From: Moritella viscosa
GTDB lineage: Bacteria; Pseudomonadota; Gammaproteobacteria; Enterobacterales; Moritellaceae
NCBI GenBank assembly: GCA_000953735.1
Contig: LN554852.1
Coordinates: 3,421,846-3,485,845, forward strand
Direction: 5' to 3'
DNA length: 64,000 nucleotides
Under the pieces are notes generated by a model that did no database searches, was not told where the DNA came from, and saw only the letters and a program-made list of their open reading frames with translations. The position numbers and the translations under genes were made by a program. The stretch's first letter is position 1, and every line of letters begins with the position of its first letter. Below, piece after piece: positions 1 to 9,281 of the stretch.

Positions 1-480
1 CCAACCTGATGGACAAATCATAAATGCAGATTTATCCGGATCTTCAGGGTGCTTAAATAGTTTCGCGTTGGCTTTAATGCCTGCAATAGTTGCTAAACTC
101 GGGTCTTTTTCGACCATATAAGCAGGAATCCAAAATCCTTCTTCACCGCCATCTGTTAGGGTGGCACCAGCATAACGAATTCGCCCTTCTTCAACACCTT
201 TATCAAGGGCTGATTTCATGGCATTACTCCAAAATTCAGGCGCAATATCAGGCTGACCTTTTTCGATCATAGCCGTACCGGTTGCCATTGTATCACCAGG
301 TACGAGTTCAGCATCACACCCAAACCCATGCTCTAAAATAAAGCGATCAATATTAGCGATGATTGTGGCTGAATTCCAGCTCATGTCAGCAATGGTAACA
401 CTGCCGCATTCATTTGCATTAGCGAAGGTAGAAAGAGATGAACAAGCAAGAAGTAGTGAGGTAGCGAAAGTCTTCCGCAT
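1..480 (-). CDS. ABC transporter substrate-binding protein, glycine betaine/choline type (partial)
   Basis: The reading frame is open from the ATG at 478-480 to the window edge, giving 160 residues with the C-terminus missing. The N-terminus has a signal peptide (MRKTFATSLLLACSS, cleavage probably after the STFANA stretch). The following ITIADMSWNSA-like segment and PGDTMATGTAMIEKGQPDIAPEFW are typical of OpuAC/ProX-type periplasmic binding proteins for quaternary amines. It would capture betaine or choline in the periplasm for an ABC importer whose permease and ATPase genes should lie just outside the window. Its place at the end of the betIBA gene run matches the Vibrio betIBA-proXWV arrangement known from the family. 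The exact ligand cannot be read from this fragment. Confidence 0.8.
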   Translation of the reverse strand, partial: MRKTFATSLLLACSSLSTFANANECGSVTIADMSWNSATIIANIDRFILEHGFGCDAELVPGDTMATGTAMIEKGQPDIAPEFWSNAMKSALDKGVEEGRIRYAGATLTDGGEEGFWIPAYMVEKDPSLATIAGIKANAKLFKHPEDPDKSAFMICPSGW

Positions 481-644
481 ATGAATAATATCCTTATTAT
501 TGTAATGAAGTACCAACAATACTACAGGAAATCGCGACTAAAAGCTTAGATAAGTACTAAAAACCGTAAACATGACTAAAACATCTTACGGTAATTAATA
601 CTAATAAAAGATAAAAACGTTATAAAATCAGTTAAGTAAATGAG

Positions 645-1121
645 TTATTCTTCCGCCTGAATTTGACCAACAAATAATACTGGCGCAGCATCTAGTTTTT
701 CTGCATCCATCATTGAAGCAATGCGTTCGACAGCTGACAATAGCTGACTTTGTTCCCACTCTTCAAGATTTTGATAACGCTTGATGAAATGGTCTTGAAG
801 CGGCTTGGGTGAACTACTCAGTAATAATTTACCTGATACACTCAGCGACAGATGCACTTTACGTTTATCGGTTTCACTTCGCGTCCTAATCACCAATGCC
901 CGACTCTCAAGTCTGTCAATAATCGTCGTGACTGTCGCAGCACTTAAGGCGATCTCTTTCGCTATGTCTTTCGCCAGTGGTGCATCAAGCATGGCAATAT
1001 TTTGCATCACCATGAGTTGAGGACCAGTTAAACCAGACTGTTTATTCAGCTGACGAGAATGTATATCAATGGCTCTGATCACTTGACGCAATGATACTAA
1101 TAATTCTTCATACTTTTCCAT
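645..1121 (-). CDS. MarR family transcriptional regulator
   Basis: A 158-residue protein of the usual MarR length. The winged helix-turn-helix lies around residues 45-100: PLAKDIAKEIALSAATVTT, then IIDRLESRALVIRTRSETDK, where the DKRKVHLSL strand-turn is the family's wing signature. It should bind DNA as a dimer and respond to a small ligand, which is not identifiable here. The gene lies between the BCCT transporter and the ABC binding-protein gene on the same strand, so control of compatible-solute or choline uptake is a reasonable inference. A strong terminator at about 1197-1234 separates it from the BCCT gene, so it probably has its own promoter. Confidence 0.85.
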   Translation of the reverse strand: MEKYEELLVSLRQVIRAIDIHSRQLNKQSGLTGPQLMVMQNIAMLDAPLAKDIAKEIALSAATVTTIIDRLESRALVIRTRSETDKRKVHLSLSVSGKLLLSSSPKPLQDHFIKRYQNLEEWEQSQLLSAVERIASMMDAEKLDAAPVLFVGQIQAEE

Positions 1122-1196
1122 AACCCTTCCATAATTCGCCCCTCATTTTGCGAAACAATAACAGAAATGTGCACCAGACTCATGCTGCAAATGTAA

Positions 1197-1234
1197 AAAA
1201 AGCAAAATAACGCCTATACGTTATTTTGCTTTTG
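1197..1234 (-). terminator. Intrinsic terminator after the BCCT transporter gene
   Basis: A perfect 12-bp stem pairs 1201-1212 with 1219-1230 around a 6-nt loop. On the minus strand it is followed by a U-run (complement of the A-run at 1195-1200). T-rich sequence on the other side could also let it act for plus-strand transcription. Confidence 0.8.
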
Positions 1235-1292
1235 TTGTATTCCTAACCACTATCGAACTAATTAACGCATTAAAACGAGCGTGGAAAGAATG

Positions 1293-2513
1293 TTAGTTCG
1301 CTAACTCAATTTTATTAAAGTCAATTTCATTTTCTTCAGGTGAACGTTCAATCGCAGCAACCTGCTTGTATTTCTTCGCAAGAATATAACCGAAACAACC
1401 GATAATCAATGCGATTGCTAATGCGCCAACCCACTGAATTTGTAAGAAGTCCAGTTTGAACAATAACGTCAACCCACTCATTAATACAACATTACCAATA
1501 ATATATTTAGCCTTACCAAAACGCTCTACAGTTAAGTTTAAATTATCAGTATAAAGTCGCACTAATGAATCCAGCGAGTTAATTACAAAGGTGATGCCCA
1601 CTAATATCATCGCGAGGTTATAGAAGCCTGTTGTCGCAATCTCATTCACGCTGTAGTAGTAAAGTACTGAGAACCATACTGCGATTGGAATAGACGGGAA
1701 GACCATCATTGCAATCAATACTTGATAAGTTTTCATACCACCAACAAAACGGGAAGTGAATTGACCAATCATGATGCTCCAAGAGAACCACCAGAATAAG
1801 TAAAATTCATGGTAATCATTCATTGGTAAAACAAAGTGATGAATATTACCAAAGTAATCGCCAATCAACGCAAAGGTTGTTGTAAATTCACTTACACTTG
1901 ATTCTTCAGATAAGAACGCGCCAGCCCACATCACGACGATCAGACCTAAAAATAACCAGGTGCTCGCTAAACTCAATATACGTACATAACGAATACTAGT
2001 ACTTGAGTAAACTGCTGCAGCAATGACGACAAAAACAATAAGATAGAAACTACTCACTATCGTTTCGCCATCACCTAATTCAGGTAAATACCAAGGTAGA
2101 TTAGTCAGCAATAAGTAAGCTGTAAAGGCACAAGTACCTATAATAATAAGGTTATTGATGAATTTAATTAATGGGATCTCAAAGAATTTAACTCTTGGTT
2201 CAATGACACAAAAATAGAAACAAGTTAAAAAGTAAAATGCCCAGATAAGAAATGCCCAGAAACCAAATTCAATCGCTAAAGGATTACTAAAGCTATATTC
2301 AGGGCTTGCCGCAAGGTTTGCATAACCAGCAAACTCGGTAAGCGGAAACATGATAAGTCCCACGTCCAGACCGGAAGTAAATAGAATCGCGATAAAGGTA
2401 AATGTACGCACAGGCGTAACACCTACACAGCGCACATTCCCCCAACGAAAAATTACAAATGCAATTGCAACAAAGGTAAATATAATACCTATGCTAAGCC
2501 AAGTAGTCATCAT
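1293..2513 (-). CDS. BCCT family (betaine/carnitine/choline) transporter, short divergent form
   Basis: A 406-residue, very hydrophobic protein with about ten membrane segments. The segment HEFYLFWWFSWSIMIGQF followed by TSRFVGG corresponds to the tryptophan-rich signature helix of BCCT carriers, and EFGFWAFLIWAFYFLTCFYF matches the preceding conserved helix. BCCT proteins move betaine, choline or carnitine with Na+ or H+. The usual length is 500 residues or more; this one lacks much of the N-terminal part, and its glycine-rich motif reads GLDVGLIMFPLTEF rather than the classical GIGAGLMFWG form. It lies 317 bp downstream of betA, behind a terminator, so it probably has its own promoter. Substrate choline is inferred from the neighbourhood only. 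Confidence 0.8.
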   Translation of the reverse strand: MMTTWLSIGIIFTFVAIAFVIFRWGNVRCVGVTPVRTFTFIAILFTSGLDVGLIMFPLTEFAGYANLAASPEYSFSNPLAIEFGFWAFLIWAFYFLTCFYFCVIEPRVKFFEIPLIKFINNLIIIGTCAFTAYLLLTNLPWYLPELGDGETIVSSFYLIVFVVIAAAVYSSTSIRYVRILSLASTWLFLGLIVVMWAGAFLSEESSVSEFTTTFALIGDYFGNIHHFVLPMNDYHEFYLFWWFSWSIMIGQFTSRFVGGMKTYQVLIAMMVFPSIPIAVWFSVLYYYSVNEIATTGFYNLAMILVGITFVINSLDSLVRLYTDNLNLTVERFGKAKYIIGNVVLMSGLTLLFKLDFLQIQWVGALAIALIIGCFGYILAKKYKQVAAIERSPEENEIDFNKIELAN

Positions 2514-2712
2514 TTAAACTCCATGTAAATTTATATAAAACATAAGTTTAATCCTTCTTATGTTTTAAATAGCCTAGCCCAACGTTTAAGTGTGCAATCT
2601 AATAAAGTCTGTAATAAAGTATTAAGACTGTAATAAAAATTAAAATTGCATACACCCTCAAACCTTAAATATCGAATTGCCGATATTTAAATCCTGATGA
2701 ATTGAGTTTGGC

Positions 2713-2751
2713 ATTAAAAGACCATTCAGCCAGAGTGGCTTAGGCTGGTCA
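2713..2751 (-). terminator. Probable intrinsic terminator of betIBA
   Basis: In minus-strand sense GACCA...TGGTC encloses AGCCA-ctc-TGGCT, followed by UUUUAAU. The stem has an internal bulge. It lies about 80 bp after the betA stop, in the 317-bp betA-BCCT spacer. I see no gene in the rest of that spacer. Confidence 0.6.
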
Positions 2752-2830
2752 GATACCTAGATACCTAATGCGCCGCTTTCACTGCACACTAGGTCTATTA
2801 ACCGTTAAAACGTTATTAAGCGTAGTATCG

Positions 2831-4522
2831 TTATACAGACTCGCGTTTTGGCGACTGTAATCGTTGTGTGTTCTGCCATTCAGGCGCCACGGTTACACTG
2901 CTCCCGTCAGCCTCAAGCGGTATATTACCCAAAATTAGGTCAGCTGCGCGCTCTGCCAACATGATAGTCGGAGAGTTAAGGTTACCATTAGGGATTGTCG
3001 GGAAAATAGATGAATCAACAACCCTTAGCCCTTCAACACCGTGTACCCTTGTTTCTGAATCAACAACGGCCATTGGATCTTCACCCATCTTGCACGAACA
3101 AGAAGGATGATAAGCACTTTCTACCGCACTTCTCACAAAACTATCGATCTCTTCGTCCGTTTGAATATTGGTTCCCGGTTGAATTTCTTCACCACGGAAT
3201 TCATCCAACGCTGGTTGACTAATGATTTCACGTGTTAAGCGTACACAAGCCCGAAAACCTTCAATATCCTCGGCATGAGAAAGATAGTTAAACTGAATAT
3301 GCGGCGCAACATGTGCATCCTTAGAGACAACTTTTACAAAGCCTCGGCTCTTCGGTTTGTTGTGACCCACATGCACCTGAAAACCATGCCCAGCAAACGC
3401 TTCTTTACCGTCGTAACGCATTGCAGCAGGTAAAAAGTGATATTGTAAATCAGGCCACTCTAATCCAGGCTTTGAACGAATAAAACCACAAGATTCAAAG
3501 TGATTTGTTGCGCCTAAACCTGACTTGTCAAAGAACCAACGCGCACCAATGAACAACTTATTTAATGGATCAAGTTTGCCATTAAGTGAAATAGGTTTAA
3601 GACACTTGAATTGGAAATAAAACTCAAGATGATCTTGTAAGTTCTCTCCCACTCCCGGCAATTCATGCACTTGGTCAATACCGGCTTCAGCTAGCGTGCT
3701 TGCTTTACCGATGCCCGATAGTTGCAGGATATGCGGAGAACCAATCGAGCCAGCAGAAAGGATGACCTCTTTATTACAATGCAGTCTCGTTAGCTTACCC
3801 TTGCGCTCAAACTCTAATCCAACAGCTTGTTTACCTTCAAACAATACCTTGTGTACCAAAGCATGAGTAATAACTGTTAAATTACTCCGGTGCATCGCAG
3901 GTTTTAAGTACGCATTAGCAGTCGACCAACGCACACCATTCTTAATGGTCATGTGCATAGGGCCAAAACCCTCTTGCTGCTTACCATTGTAGTCATTGGT
4001 TGCCATGTAACCCGCATCAATACCGGCATCAACAAAGGCTTTGTACAAAGGGTTTTTCATGTTGTTGCCGTTATTCACAGCAAGGGGACCAGTGTCACCA
4101 CGATAGTCATCGCCGCCAAACGCCCAGCTTTCAGCCTTTTTAAAGTAAGGTAAGCAATTAGCGTAATTCCAATTTTTTGCCCCACTTTGCTGCCACTCAT
4201 CAAAATCGCGAGCATGGCCACGTACGTAGACCATACCGTTAATAGAAGATGAACCGCCTAATACCTTACCGCGAGGGCAATGCATACGGCGATTATCCAA
4301 ATAAGGTTCAGCTTGAGTTTCAAACTGCCACGCATATTTCGCACTATTCATTGGAATAGATAATGCAGTCGGCATTTGAATAAAAATACTCTTATCACTG
4401 CCACCCGTTTCTAATAACAGTACCTTGTTAGCAGGATCTGCTGATAAGCGATTGGCTAATACACAACCCGCACTACCAGCGCCAACAATAATGTAATCAT
4501 ATAGGCCTTTTGGTTTAGTCAT
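2831..4522 (-). CDS. betA: Choline dehydrogenase BetA
   Basis: A 563-residue FAD-dependent GMC oxidoreductase that oxidises choline to betaine aldehyde at the membrane, the first step of glycine betaine synthesis. The N-terminal dinucleotide fold reads [19 protein letters not shown] (about residues 9-28), followed by LLLETGG. GMC signature 1 is [19 protein letters not shown] (about 84-102) and signature 2 is [15 protein letters not shown] (about 257-271). The C-terminal catalytic region has [11 protein letters not shown] and [18 protein letters not shown], both typical of BetA. It follows betB by 9 bp in the same operon. Length and motifs fit the family, and nothing is missing. Confidence 0.95.
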   Translation of the reverse strand: MTKPKGLYDYIIVGAGSAGCVLANRLSADPANKVLLLETGGSDKSIFIQMPTALSIPMNSAKYAWQFETQAEPYLDNRRMHCPRGKVLGGSSSINGMVYVRGHARDFDEWQQSGAKNWNYANCLPYFKKAESWAFGGDDYRGDTGPLAVNNGNNMKNPLYKAFVDAGIDAGYMATNDYNGKQQEGFGPMHMTIKNGVRWSTANAYLKPAMHRSNLTVITHALVHKVLFEGKQAVGLEFERKGKLTRLHCNKEVILSAGSIGSPHILQLSGIGKASTLAEAGIDQVHELPGVGENLQDHLEFYFQFKCLKPISLNGKLDPLNKLFIGARWFFDKSGLGATNHFESCGFIRSKPGLEWPDLQYHFLPAAMRYDGKEAFAGHGFQVHVGHNKPKSRGFVKVVSKDAHVAPHIQFNYLSHAEDIEGFRACVRLTREIISQPALDEFRGEEIQPGTNIQTDEEIDSFVRSAVESAYHPSCSCKMGEDPMAVVDSETRVHGVEGLRVVDSSIFPTIPNGNLNSPTIMLAERAADLILGNIPLEADGSSVTVAPEWQNTQRLQSPKRESV

Positions 4523-4531
4523 GTCAGCTCC

Positions 4532-5995
4532 CTAAAATGGACTTTCAAGTGGTTGCATACCAACATACACAGCTTTAATCTGAGTGTACGCTTTTAAAGT
4601 TTCGCTACCGTTTTCACGGCCAATACCAGACATCTTATAGCCGCCGACAGGCATTTCTGCAGGTGACGCGCCATACGCATTAATCCAACAGATACCAGCT
4701 TCTATTTGATGAATAACACGGTGAGCACGGGTAATGTCCTGAGTGAATACACCAGCCGCTAAACCTAAGCGAGTATCATTAGCGCGGCGAACTACTTCAT
4801 CTTCATCTGTGAAGGTTAATACCGACATAACAGGACCAAAGATTTCTTCTTTGCTTAATGTCATCTCATCGGTACATTGGGTGAAAATGGTTGGCGCAAC
4901 AAAGTAACCATTCGGCGCATTCTTAGGTTGTAATGCATGACCACCAGTAAGTAGTTCAGCACCTTCTGATTTACCTATTTCAATAAAATCCAGAACCTTG
5001 TCTTGATGCTCTTTCGAGATCAACGCACCAAAGTTAGTCTCTGGATCCATCGGGTCGCCACAGATGATGTTGTTTTCTGTACGCTCACGCAGTTTCTCGA
5101 TAAAGCGTGGGTAAATGGCGTTTTGCACAAATACACGCGTACCGTTCGTACACACTTCACCTTGGGTATAAAAATTCGCCAGCATTGCTGCTGATACGGC
5201 ATTATCAATGTCAGCGTCATCAAAGATGATTAGCGGTGATTTACCACCTAATTCCATTGTGACTTCTTTCAGTGAGCCCGCTGCGGCAGCCATCACTTTT
5301 TTGCCTGTTCCGACTTCACCAGTAAACGATACTTTAGCAATCTCGTCATGTGTTGTTAACCAAGCACCAACACGACCATCGCCTTGAACAACGTTAAATA
5401 CGCCATCTGGTACACCCGCTTCGGTAAATATTTCAGCTAACTTGATTGCGCCGCGTGGTGTCTCTTCTGATGGTTTAAAGATCATGACATTACCGCAAGC
5501 AAGCGCAGGTGCTGATTTCCAACATGCAATTTGTAGCGGGTAATTCCAAGCACCAATACCTGCACAAATACCTAATGGTTCACGGCGGGTATAATAAAAA
5601 TCATCACCGATCTGTTGCTGATTACCTTCAATACTAGGGGCAATACCGGCAAAAAATTCAATTGAATCTGCACCAGTTACAACATCAACAACTGAAGCTT
5701 CTTGCCAAGGCTTACCTGTGTCTTGAACTTCGATAACAGCAAGTTCGTCATTACGTTCACGTAACAAAGCAACTGCTTTTAATAAAATACGGTTACGCTC
5801 CATTGGCGTCATTTTAGACCAGGTAGCGAAACCAGCTTTTGCACTTTCAATTGTCGCTTGCTGAATACTCGCATCAGCAACTTCAACTAAATAACTTACT
5901 TCTCCGTTAGCTGGATTAATGACTTCAAAGGTTTCACCTGAGTCATTCGAGAGAGGCTGTCCGTGGACATAATTTTTATAAGTAACTAACGACAT
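4532..5995 (-). CDS. betB: Betaine aldehyde dehydrogenase BetB
   Basis: A 487-residue NAD(P)-dependent aldehyde dehydrogenase that converts betaine aldehyde to glycine betaine in the cytoplasm. Visible motifs include the cofactor loop [11 protein letters not shown], the general-base segment [18 protein letters not shown] (Glu near 252) and the nucleophile segment [12 protein letters not shown] (Cys near 286). The C-terminal [22 protein letters not shown] is characteristic of BetB. The start overlaps the end of betI by 10 bp and betA follows 9 bp after the stop, so the three genes should be co-transcribed and translationally linked. Confidence 0.95.
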   Translation of the reverse strand: MSLVTYKNYVHGQPLSNDSGETFEVINPANGEVSYLVEVADASIQQATIESAKAGFATWSKMTPMERNRILLKAVALLRERNDELAVIEVQDTGKPWQEASVVDVVTGADSIEFFAGIAPSIEGNQQQIGDDFYYTRREPLGICAGIGAWNYPLQIACWKSAPALACGNVMIFKPSEETPRGAIKLAEIFTEAGVPDGVFNVVQGDGRVGAWLTTHDEIAKVSFTGEVGTGKKVMAAAAGSLKEVTMELGGKSPLIIFDDADIDNAVSAAMLANFYTQGEVCTNGTRVFVQNAIYPRFIEKLRERTENNIICGDPMDPETNFGALISKEHQDKVLDFIEIGKSEGAELLTGGHALQPKNAPNGYFVAPTIFTQCTDEMTLSKEEIFGPVMSVLTFTDEDEVVRRANDTRLGLAAGVFTQDITRAHRVIHQIEAGICWINAYGASPAEMPVGGYKMSGIGRENGSETLKAYTQIKAVYVGMQPLESPF

Positions 5996-6591
5996 TTATT
6001 TTCTCCGTGCTGCATTATCACAGCCTCGATAAAGGCTTTACATAAAATTTGGGCTTGTTCGAATTCTTTTTCAGGACAACGACTCAAGGCACTACGCAAC
6101 CAAAAACCATCAATCATCGCTGCAGTTTGTTTCGCAGAATGAATCGCGACATCCTCTGGCATTAATTGTTTAAATGAAAATGCGAGGTTGCTATACAAAC
6201 GTTGGCAATTGACATGTTGCAATCTGGCTAGCCCAGGATCGTGGACTGCTTGGGACCAAAAACTTAACCAGGTTTTAGTTGCTGCTGTTGAGCGTTGAAA
6301 TTCAGTAAAATTAGACTCTACGATCATCGATAAGCGTGCTTCTGCGGATAAGTTTTTACCTAAAATACGGCTTAATAACGCTTGTTTTAGTTCATCGAGT
6401 AAATATTTTAGAGTTGCTTCAATGAGACCTTGCTTTCCACCAAAATAATGGCTAATAAGGCCAGATGACAGTCCAGCTAGACCACTAATGGTATTGATTG
6501 TTGTGTGATGTAAACCGTGGCGTTCAACAGAGATTAACGTCGCGTCAATCAGCTGCTGTTGCCTTACCGTTTTCATTGCTGGTCTGGGCAT
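5986..6591 (-). CDS. betI: TetR-type transcriptional repressor BetI
   Basis: A 201-residue TetR family protein. The N-terminal helix-turn-helix covers [32 protein letters not shown] (about residues 29-60), and the start [19 protein letters not shown] is typical of BetI. BetI represses the bet genes and is relieved by choline. It is the first gene of the minus-strand bet operon. Its own promoter and a perfect palindromic operator lie 58-115 bp upstream, so autoregulation is expected. Confidence 0.95.
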   Translation of the reverse strand: MPRPAMKTVRQQQLIDATLISVERHGLHHTTINTISGLAGLSSGLISHYFGGKQGLIEATLKYLLDELKQALLSRILGKNLSAEARLSMIVESNFTEFQRSTAATKTWLSFWSQAVHDPGLARLQHVNCQRLYSNLAFSFKQLMPEDVAIHSAKQTAAMIDGFWLRSALSRCPEKEFEQAQILCKAFIEAVIMQHGENKCR

Positions 6592-6648
6592 AAAAAGTAA
6601 CTATCCATGTTTGGTTGTTGATAATTCAATGCTTAACTGTTGTTAAAA

Positions 6649-6676
6649 GTTGTTAATTGAACGTTCAATTAACAAC
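6649..6676. promoter_or_regulatory. BetI operator: perfect 28-bp palindrome
   Basis: Positions 6649-6662 are the exact reverse complement of 6663-6676, centred on TTGAACGTTCAA. That core resembles, from memory, the BetI sites of Escherichia coli and Vibrio. The palindrome starts one base pair downstream of the -10 box of the betI promoter and covers the expected transcription start, a position where a bound repressor would block RNA polymerase. Confidence 0.85.
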
Positions 6677-6677
6677 A

Positions 6678-6706
6678 ACTATAATAGTTAGAGCTGTAAC
6701 TATCAA
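6678..6706 (-). promoter_or_regulatory. betIBA sigma-70 promoter
   Basis: Read on the minus strand, the -35 box is TTGATA (6701-6706) and the -10 box is TATAGT (6678-6683), with a 17-bp spacer. Each box matches the consensus at 5 of 6 positions. The start site should fall near 6671, inside the BetI palindrome. Confidence 0.75.
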
Positions 6707-7016
6707 CCCCTATATTTGTCAGTCGCATAATTACAATAAAATAATTCATACATAAACCAGCGATACGAACAAGGTTAAACAACTGTTTTAAAAGAGTATT
6801 GATAAGGCGTTAATTTTCGGTTGATTAGCAGTAAAATAGTCGTAAATAAATTAATAGTTTCAGCCATAGTCATTAGAAATGTAAGTATTAGACTGAATTG
6901 CAACAAAGAACTAACACCGATATTGATAGGTCAATTTTATTTAGAGAGGGAACATGCTTTATACCGCTTAGCGATTGAACTGTGGAAATATAACGTTGAG
7001 AAATTAAAACAAGATA
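6707..7016. other. betI to PepSY spacer without a convincing gene
   Basis: About 310 bp of AT-rich sequence. A 76-codon plus-strand frame (6821-7051) reads through the terminator hairpin at its 3' end and has no clear ribosome binding site. A good Shine-Dalgarno-like AGAGAGGG at about 6940-6950 leads only to a 5-codon frame (ATG at 6954). I do not call a protein here. Confidence 0.5.
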
Positions 7017-7050
7017 AGCCTGCTTTCAAACAGGCTTTTTATTTATTTTA
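7017..7050 (+). terminator. Orphan intrinsic terminator, plus orientation
   Basis: The hairpin AAGCCTG-ctttcaaa-CAGGCTT is followed directly by a T-rich tract (tttatttatttt). The U-tract favours plus-strand transcription, but no convincing plus-strand gene precedes it. On the minus strand it follows the PepSY gene in the wrong direction to terminate it, since that gene ends at 7077 and transcription would then meet the hairpin with only a weak U-tract. Confidence 0.6.
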
Positions 7051-7076
7051 ATCTGTATAACTCTAGCGTTAAAAAA

Positions 7077-8546
7077 CTAATTCAACGCCAATTTTAATTT
7101 ATTTACGCGACTAAACACAAGCCAATCAACAAATAATACTAAGGCAATAGTGCCACCAGCCATTGGTAACATAAACGATAATACAACGATAGTGATTAAA
7201 CCCACTTTCCAAACACCCGCATGTTCAAATCGTGGGGGCGCACCGAGAGCTTTCTTCTCAGCAGGACGACGGATCCACCACATTACAGCACCAGATATCG
7301 CAATGAAGATAAATGCAAGACAAAAGAAAACATTAACGATTTTATTCACCACGCTAACATCACCTTGATGTAATGCGATACCTGCAGCCATGAACTTGGC
7401 CATTGGGTTGTATTCGTTCCACGTTACATCTGCTAAAATCCGACCTGAATACTGGTCTATATGTGTTGTTCTATCTAATCTAGGGTCAGTAATATCCCCG
7501 CTCATGGTATTTGCTGCTAGCGTATAAACCCCAATCTCACTTCGAGGAAAGTTAAGCTTAAACTGGGTAAATCCAAGTATTTTCGCTTGCGCTAATATTT
7601 GATCGACACCAAATTTAGCCTCTATGTACATCTCATTAGCCACCTTTGTATCATGCAGCATAGCGCCAGTTCCTGCTGCTAACATCGCTGTATGATCATG
7701 TGATTCAGGCATCAGTGTTTGCTCTAAGTTCCACGGCATCTCTTCTTCACTGCCATGATTCATTGACGCGTGATTTTGTGTAGACAAAGGTACATCATTC
7801 CATTTTTCAGCAGGGAAGCTACTCCATGCTTGCACAAACGTCCCACCCCAAATGCTTGCCCATGCAAGACCTGAAATAAAGAAAAATAACAATACAAACG
7901 ATAATAACCCACCAATATTTGCGTGTAGGTCGCGCATAAGAATACGTGGTCCACTTGTCATTCTTATTTTAAGAAAACCAGCCTTACTGGCCTTGTCCCG
8001 TGGCAACCACAGATAAACGCCCGTCACTAATAAGATCACACCTAGACTTGCTGCAATTTCAATAAGGTAATCACCCCAATCACCCAGTAATAAGGTGCCG
8101 TGTATATCATTCGCTAATTCATACCAGCTATCACTGCGATCTATCGTACCTAGAACCTCTCCGTTATAAGGGTTAACTGTAACAAACAGCGTCTGACCTG
8201 ATTCAAGCTTAATTGAGAAACGGTTCGCAAGATCAGTACTTTTAGCTGGTATAAACTGAGTTACCATTGCATTAGGGTAGGCAGAAAGTACATTTTCCAT
8301 TTGTCGTGAAATAGTTAGAGTCGAAGCCTCTGGTGTTACTTCTAGCATTGATTGATAACGACTAAATTCAATTTCGTCATCAAATAACATAACTAAACCC
8401 GTTAAGCTCAGCATTAACATAAACGGGATCACAAATAGCCCAGCATAAAAATGCCAGCGCCAAGTTAAGAAGTAACGTGATTTTGAGCGTGCAAGTTCCT
8501 CGCGGTTAGACGAAGTGTTATTTACAGGCTGATTAATTTTCGACAT
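7077..8546 (-). CDS. PepSY-associated TM helix protein (PiuB-like membrane protein)
   Basis: A 489-residue inner-membrane protein with about five membrane segments: residues about 31-55 (WHFYAGLFVIPFMLMLSLTG), 160-182, 207-235, 413-435 and 450-480. Two PepSY-type extracytoplasmic stretches lie between them (around 85-150 and 320-385), each ending in a form like NPYNGEVLG and DQYSGRILADVTW. The central loop is rich in His and Met (SMNHGSEEEMPW, MPESHDHTAM), which hints at metal contact. Family members are often linked to siderophore or metal uptake and are proposed to reduce ferric complexes. The exact reaction is not known to me. Confidence 0.8.
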   Translation of the reverse strand: MSKINQPVNNTSSNREELARSKSRYFLTWRWHFYAGLFVIPFMLMLSLTGLVMLFDDEIEFSRYQSMLEVTPEASTLTISRQMENVLSAYPNAMVTQFIPAKSTDLANRFSIKLESGQTLFVTVNPYNGEVLGTIDRSDSWYELANDIHGTLLLGDWGDYLIEIAASLGVILLVTGVYLWLPRDKASKAGFLKIRMTSGPRILMRDLHANIGGLLSFVLLFFFISGLAWASIWGGTFVQAWSSFPAEKWNDVPLSTQNHASMNHGSEEEMPWNLEQTLMPESHDHTAMLAAGTGAMLHDTKVANEMYIEAKFGVDQILAQAKILGFTQFKLNFPRSEIGVYTLAANTMSGDITDPRLDRTTHIDQYSGRILADVTWNEYNPMAKFMAAGIALHQGDVSVVNKIVNVFFCLAFIFIAISGAVMWWIRRPAEKKALGAPPRFEHAGVWKVGLITIVVLSFMLPMAGGTIALVLFVDWLVFSRVNKLKLALN

Positions 8547-8601
8547 TCTTTGTATTTTCCTTTCTACAAAATCCCTATCGAGCTAACGAAGGTCATCCAT
8601 A

Positions 8602-8652
8602 TTAATACCAATCACAATAAATAGATGACCATTATTTAATGCAATTGGTATA
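8602..8652. repeat. Imperfect inverted repeat with ATACCAAT/ATTGGTAT ends
   Basis: The terminal 8-mers at 8605-8612 and 8644-8651 are perfect complements, and pairing continues imperfectly inward (14 of 18 positions). From memory, AT-rich palindromes with ATTGGTAT ends are scattered between genes in several marine gammaproteobacteria. Only one copy is in this window, so repeat status is unproven. Confidence 0.4.
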
Positions 8653-8699
8653 GCTAAATTTTTTCGTCATCAATCCCCGATTAAACGAAAAAGTTTAGC
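8653..8699. repeat. 15-bp inverted repeat in the PepSY / DUF2946 spacer
   Basis: 8653-8667 pairs with 8685-8699 at 14 of 15 positions across a 17-nt loop. It lies between the DUF2946-like gene and the PepSY gene. It could be a terminator or processing hairpin, or an operator; the T-run inside the arm does not follow the stem as a normal terminator tail would. Confidence 0.45.
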
Positions 8700-8772
8700 G
8701 GAATATTGATAACGTGATTTCTGTGTACTATTACTGTGACTATTACAGTGGGTAGTACAATGATAATTTAAG

Positions 8773-9123
8773 TTACGAAAGGACTGCTGGCGGTGCGCGA
8801 GGAGTTTGCCATTGATAACGCACGTTATGCGCTAAAAATGAATAATGCTCTTGAACTGAAACACTAAGACGAGCCAATACAGGCACGGGTAATAACTCAA
8901 GATCATGAAAAGAAGAATAATGGCTGAATGGGCAAGGTTTTCCCTCATGGATTTGGGGTTTACCTTCTTCGATCTGAACCAGTTCCAGTCCATTAACGGT
9001 ACACAACGTCGCCCATACACCAACGCTATTATTGGCGTTAATCACAGGCATAAGCGTGACTAAAACCCAACTAAGCAGGCTAGCAAGCAACATTAATTTT
9101 TTAAAATAAGAACTGTGTTTCAT
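8773..9123 (-). CDS. DUF2946-like small exported protein
   Basis: The preferred start is the ATG at 9121-9123 (MKHSSYFKKL), giving 116 residues; the frame is open to an upstream start at 9171. The N-terminus holds a hydrophobic segment (KLMLLASLLSWVLVTLMPVI) that could be a signal peptide. Then comes WATLCTVNGLELVQIEEGK followed by PCPFSHY. The CTVNG-x-LVQI segment and a later Cys-Pro-Phe with nearby His are the pattern I associate with DUF2946, a family often encoded beside TonB receptors and metal-uptake genes. The second cysteine of the usual CPxC motif is absent (CPFSH). Its function is unknown; the neighbouring PepSY gene supports a metal-related role by inference. Confidence 0.6.
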   Translation of the reverse strand: MKHSSYFKKLMLLASLLSWVLVTLMPVINANNSVGVWATLCTVNGLELVQIEEGKPQIHEGKPCPFSHYSSFHDLELLPVPVLARLSVSVQEHYSFLAHNVRYQWQTPRAPPAVLS

Positions 9124-9281
9124 ACGATACTCTATAGATTTGTACGGAGTGTACACAAATCCATAACACATCGCAAAATTAGTAACATATGGTTAATGTT
9201 TAGACACTTATCACCCTAAGGTCTAAAAAGATAGCTATCGAACGGCTAACTAATCAGCCGTTTAATACTGTGAAGACAGGA

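Noticed and set aside
6821-7051. 76-codon plus-strand frame after betI
   Set aside because: No ribosome binding site, and the C-terminal codons are formed by the terminator hairpin itself, which a real gene would rarely include.
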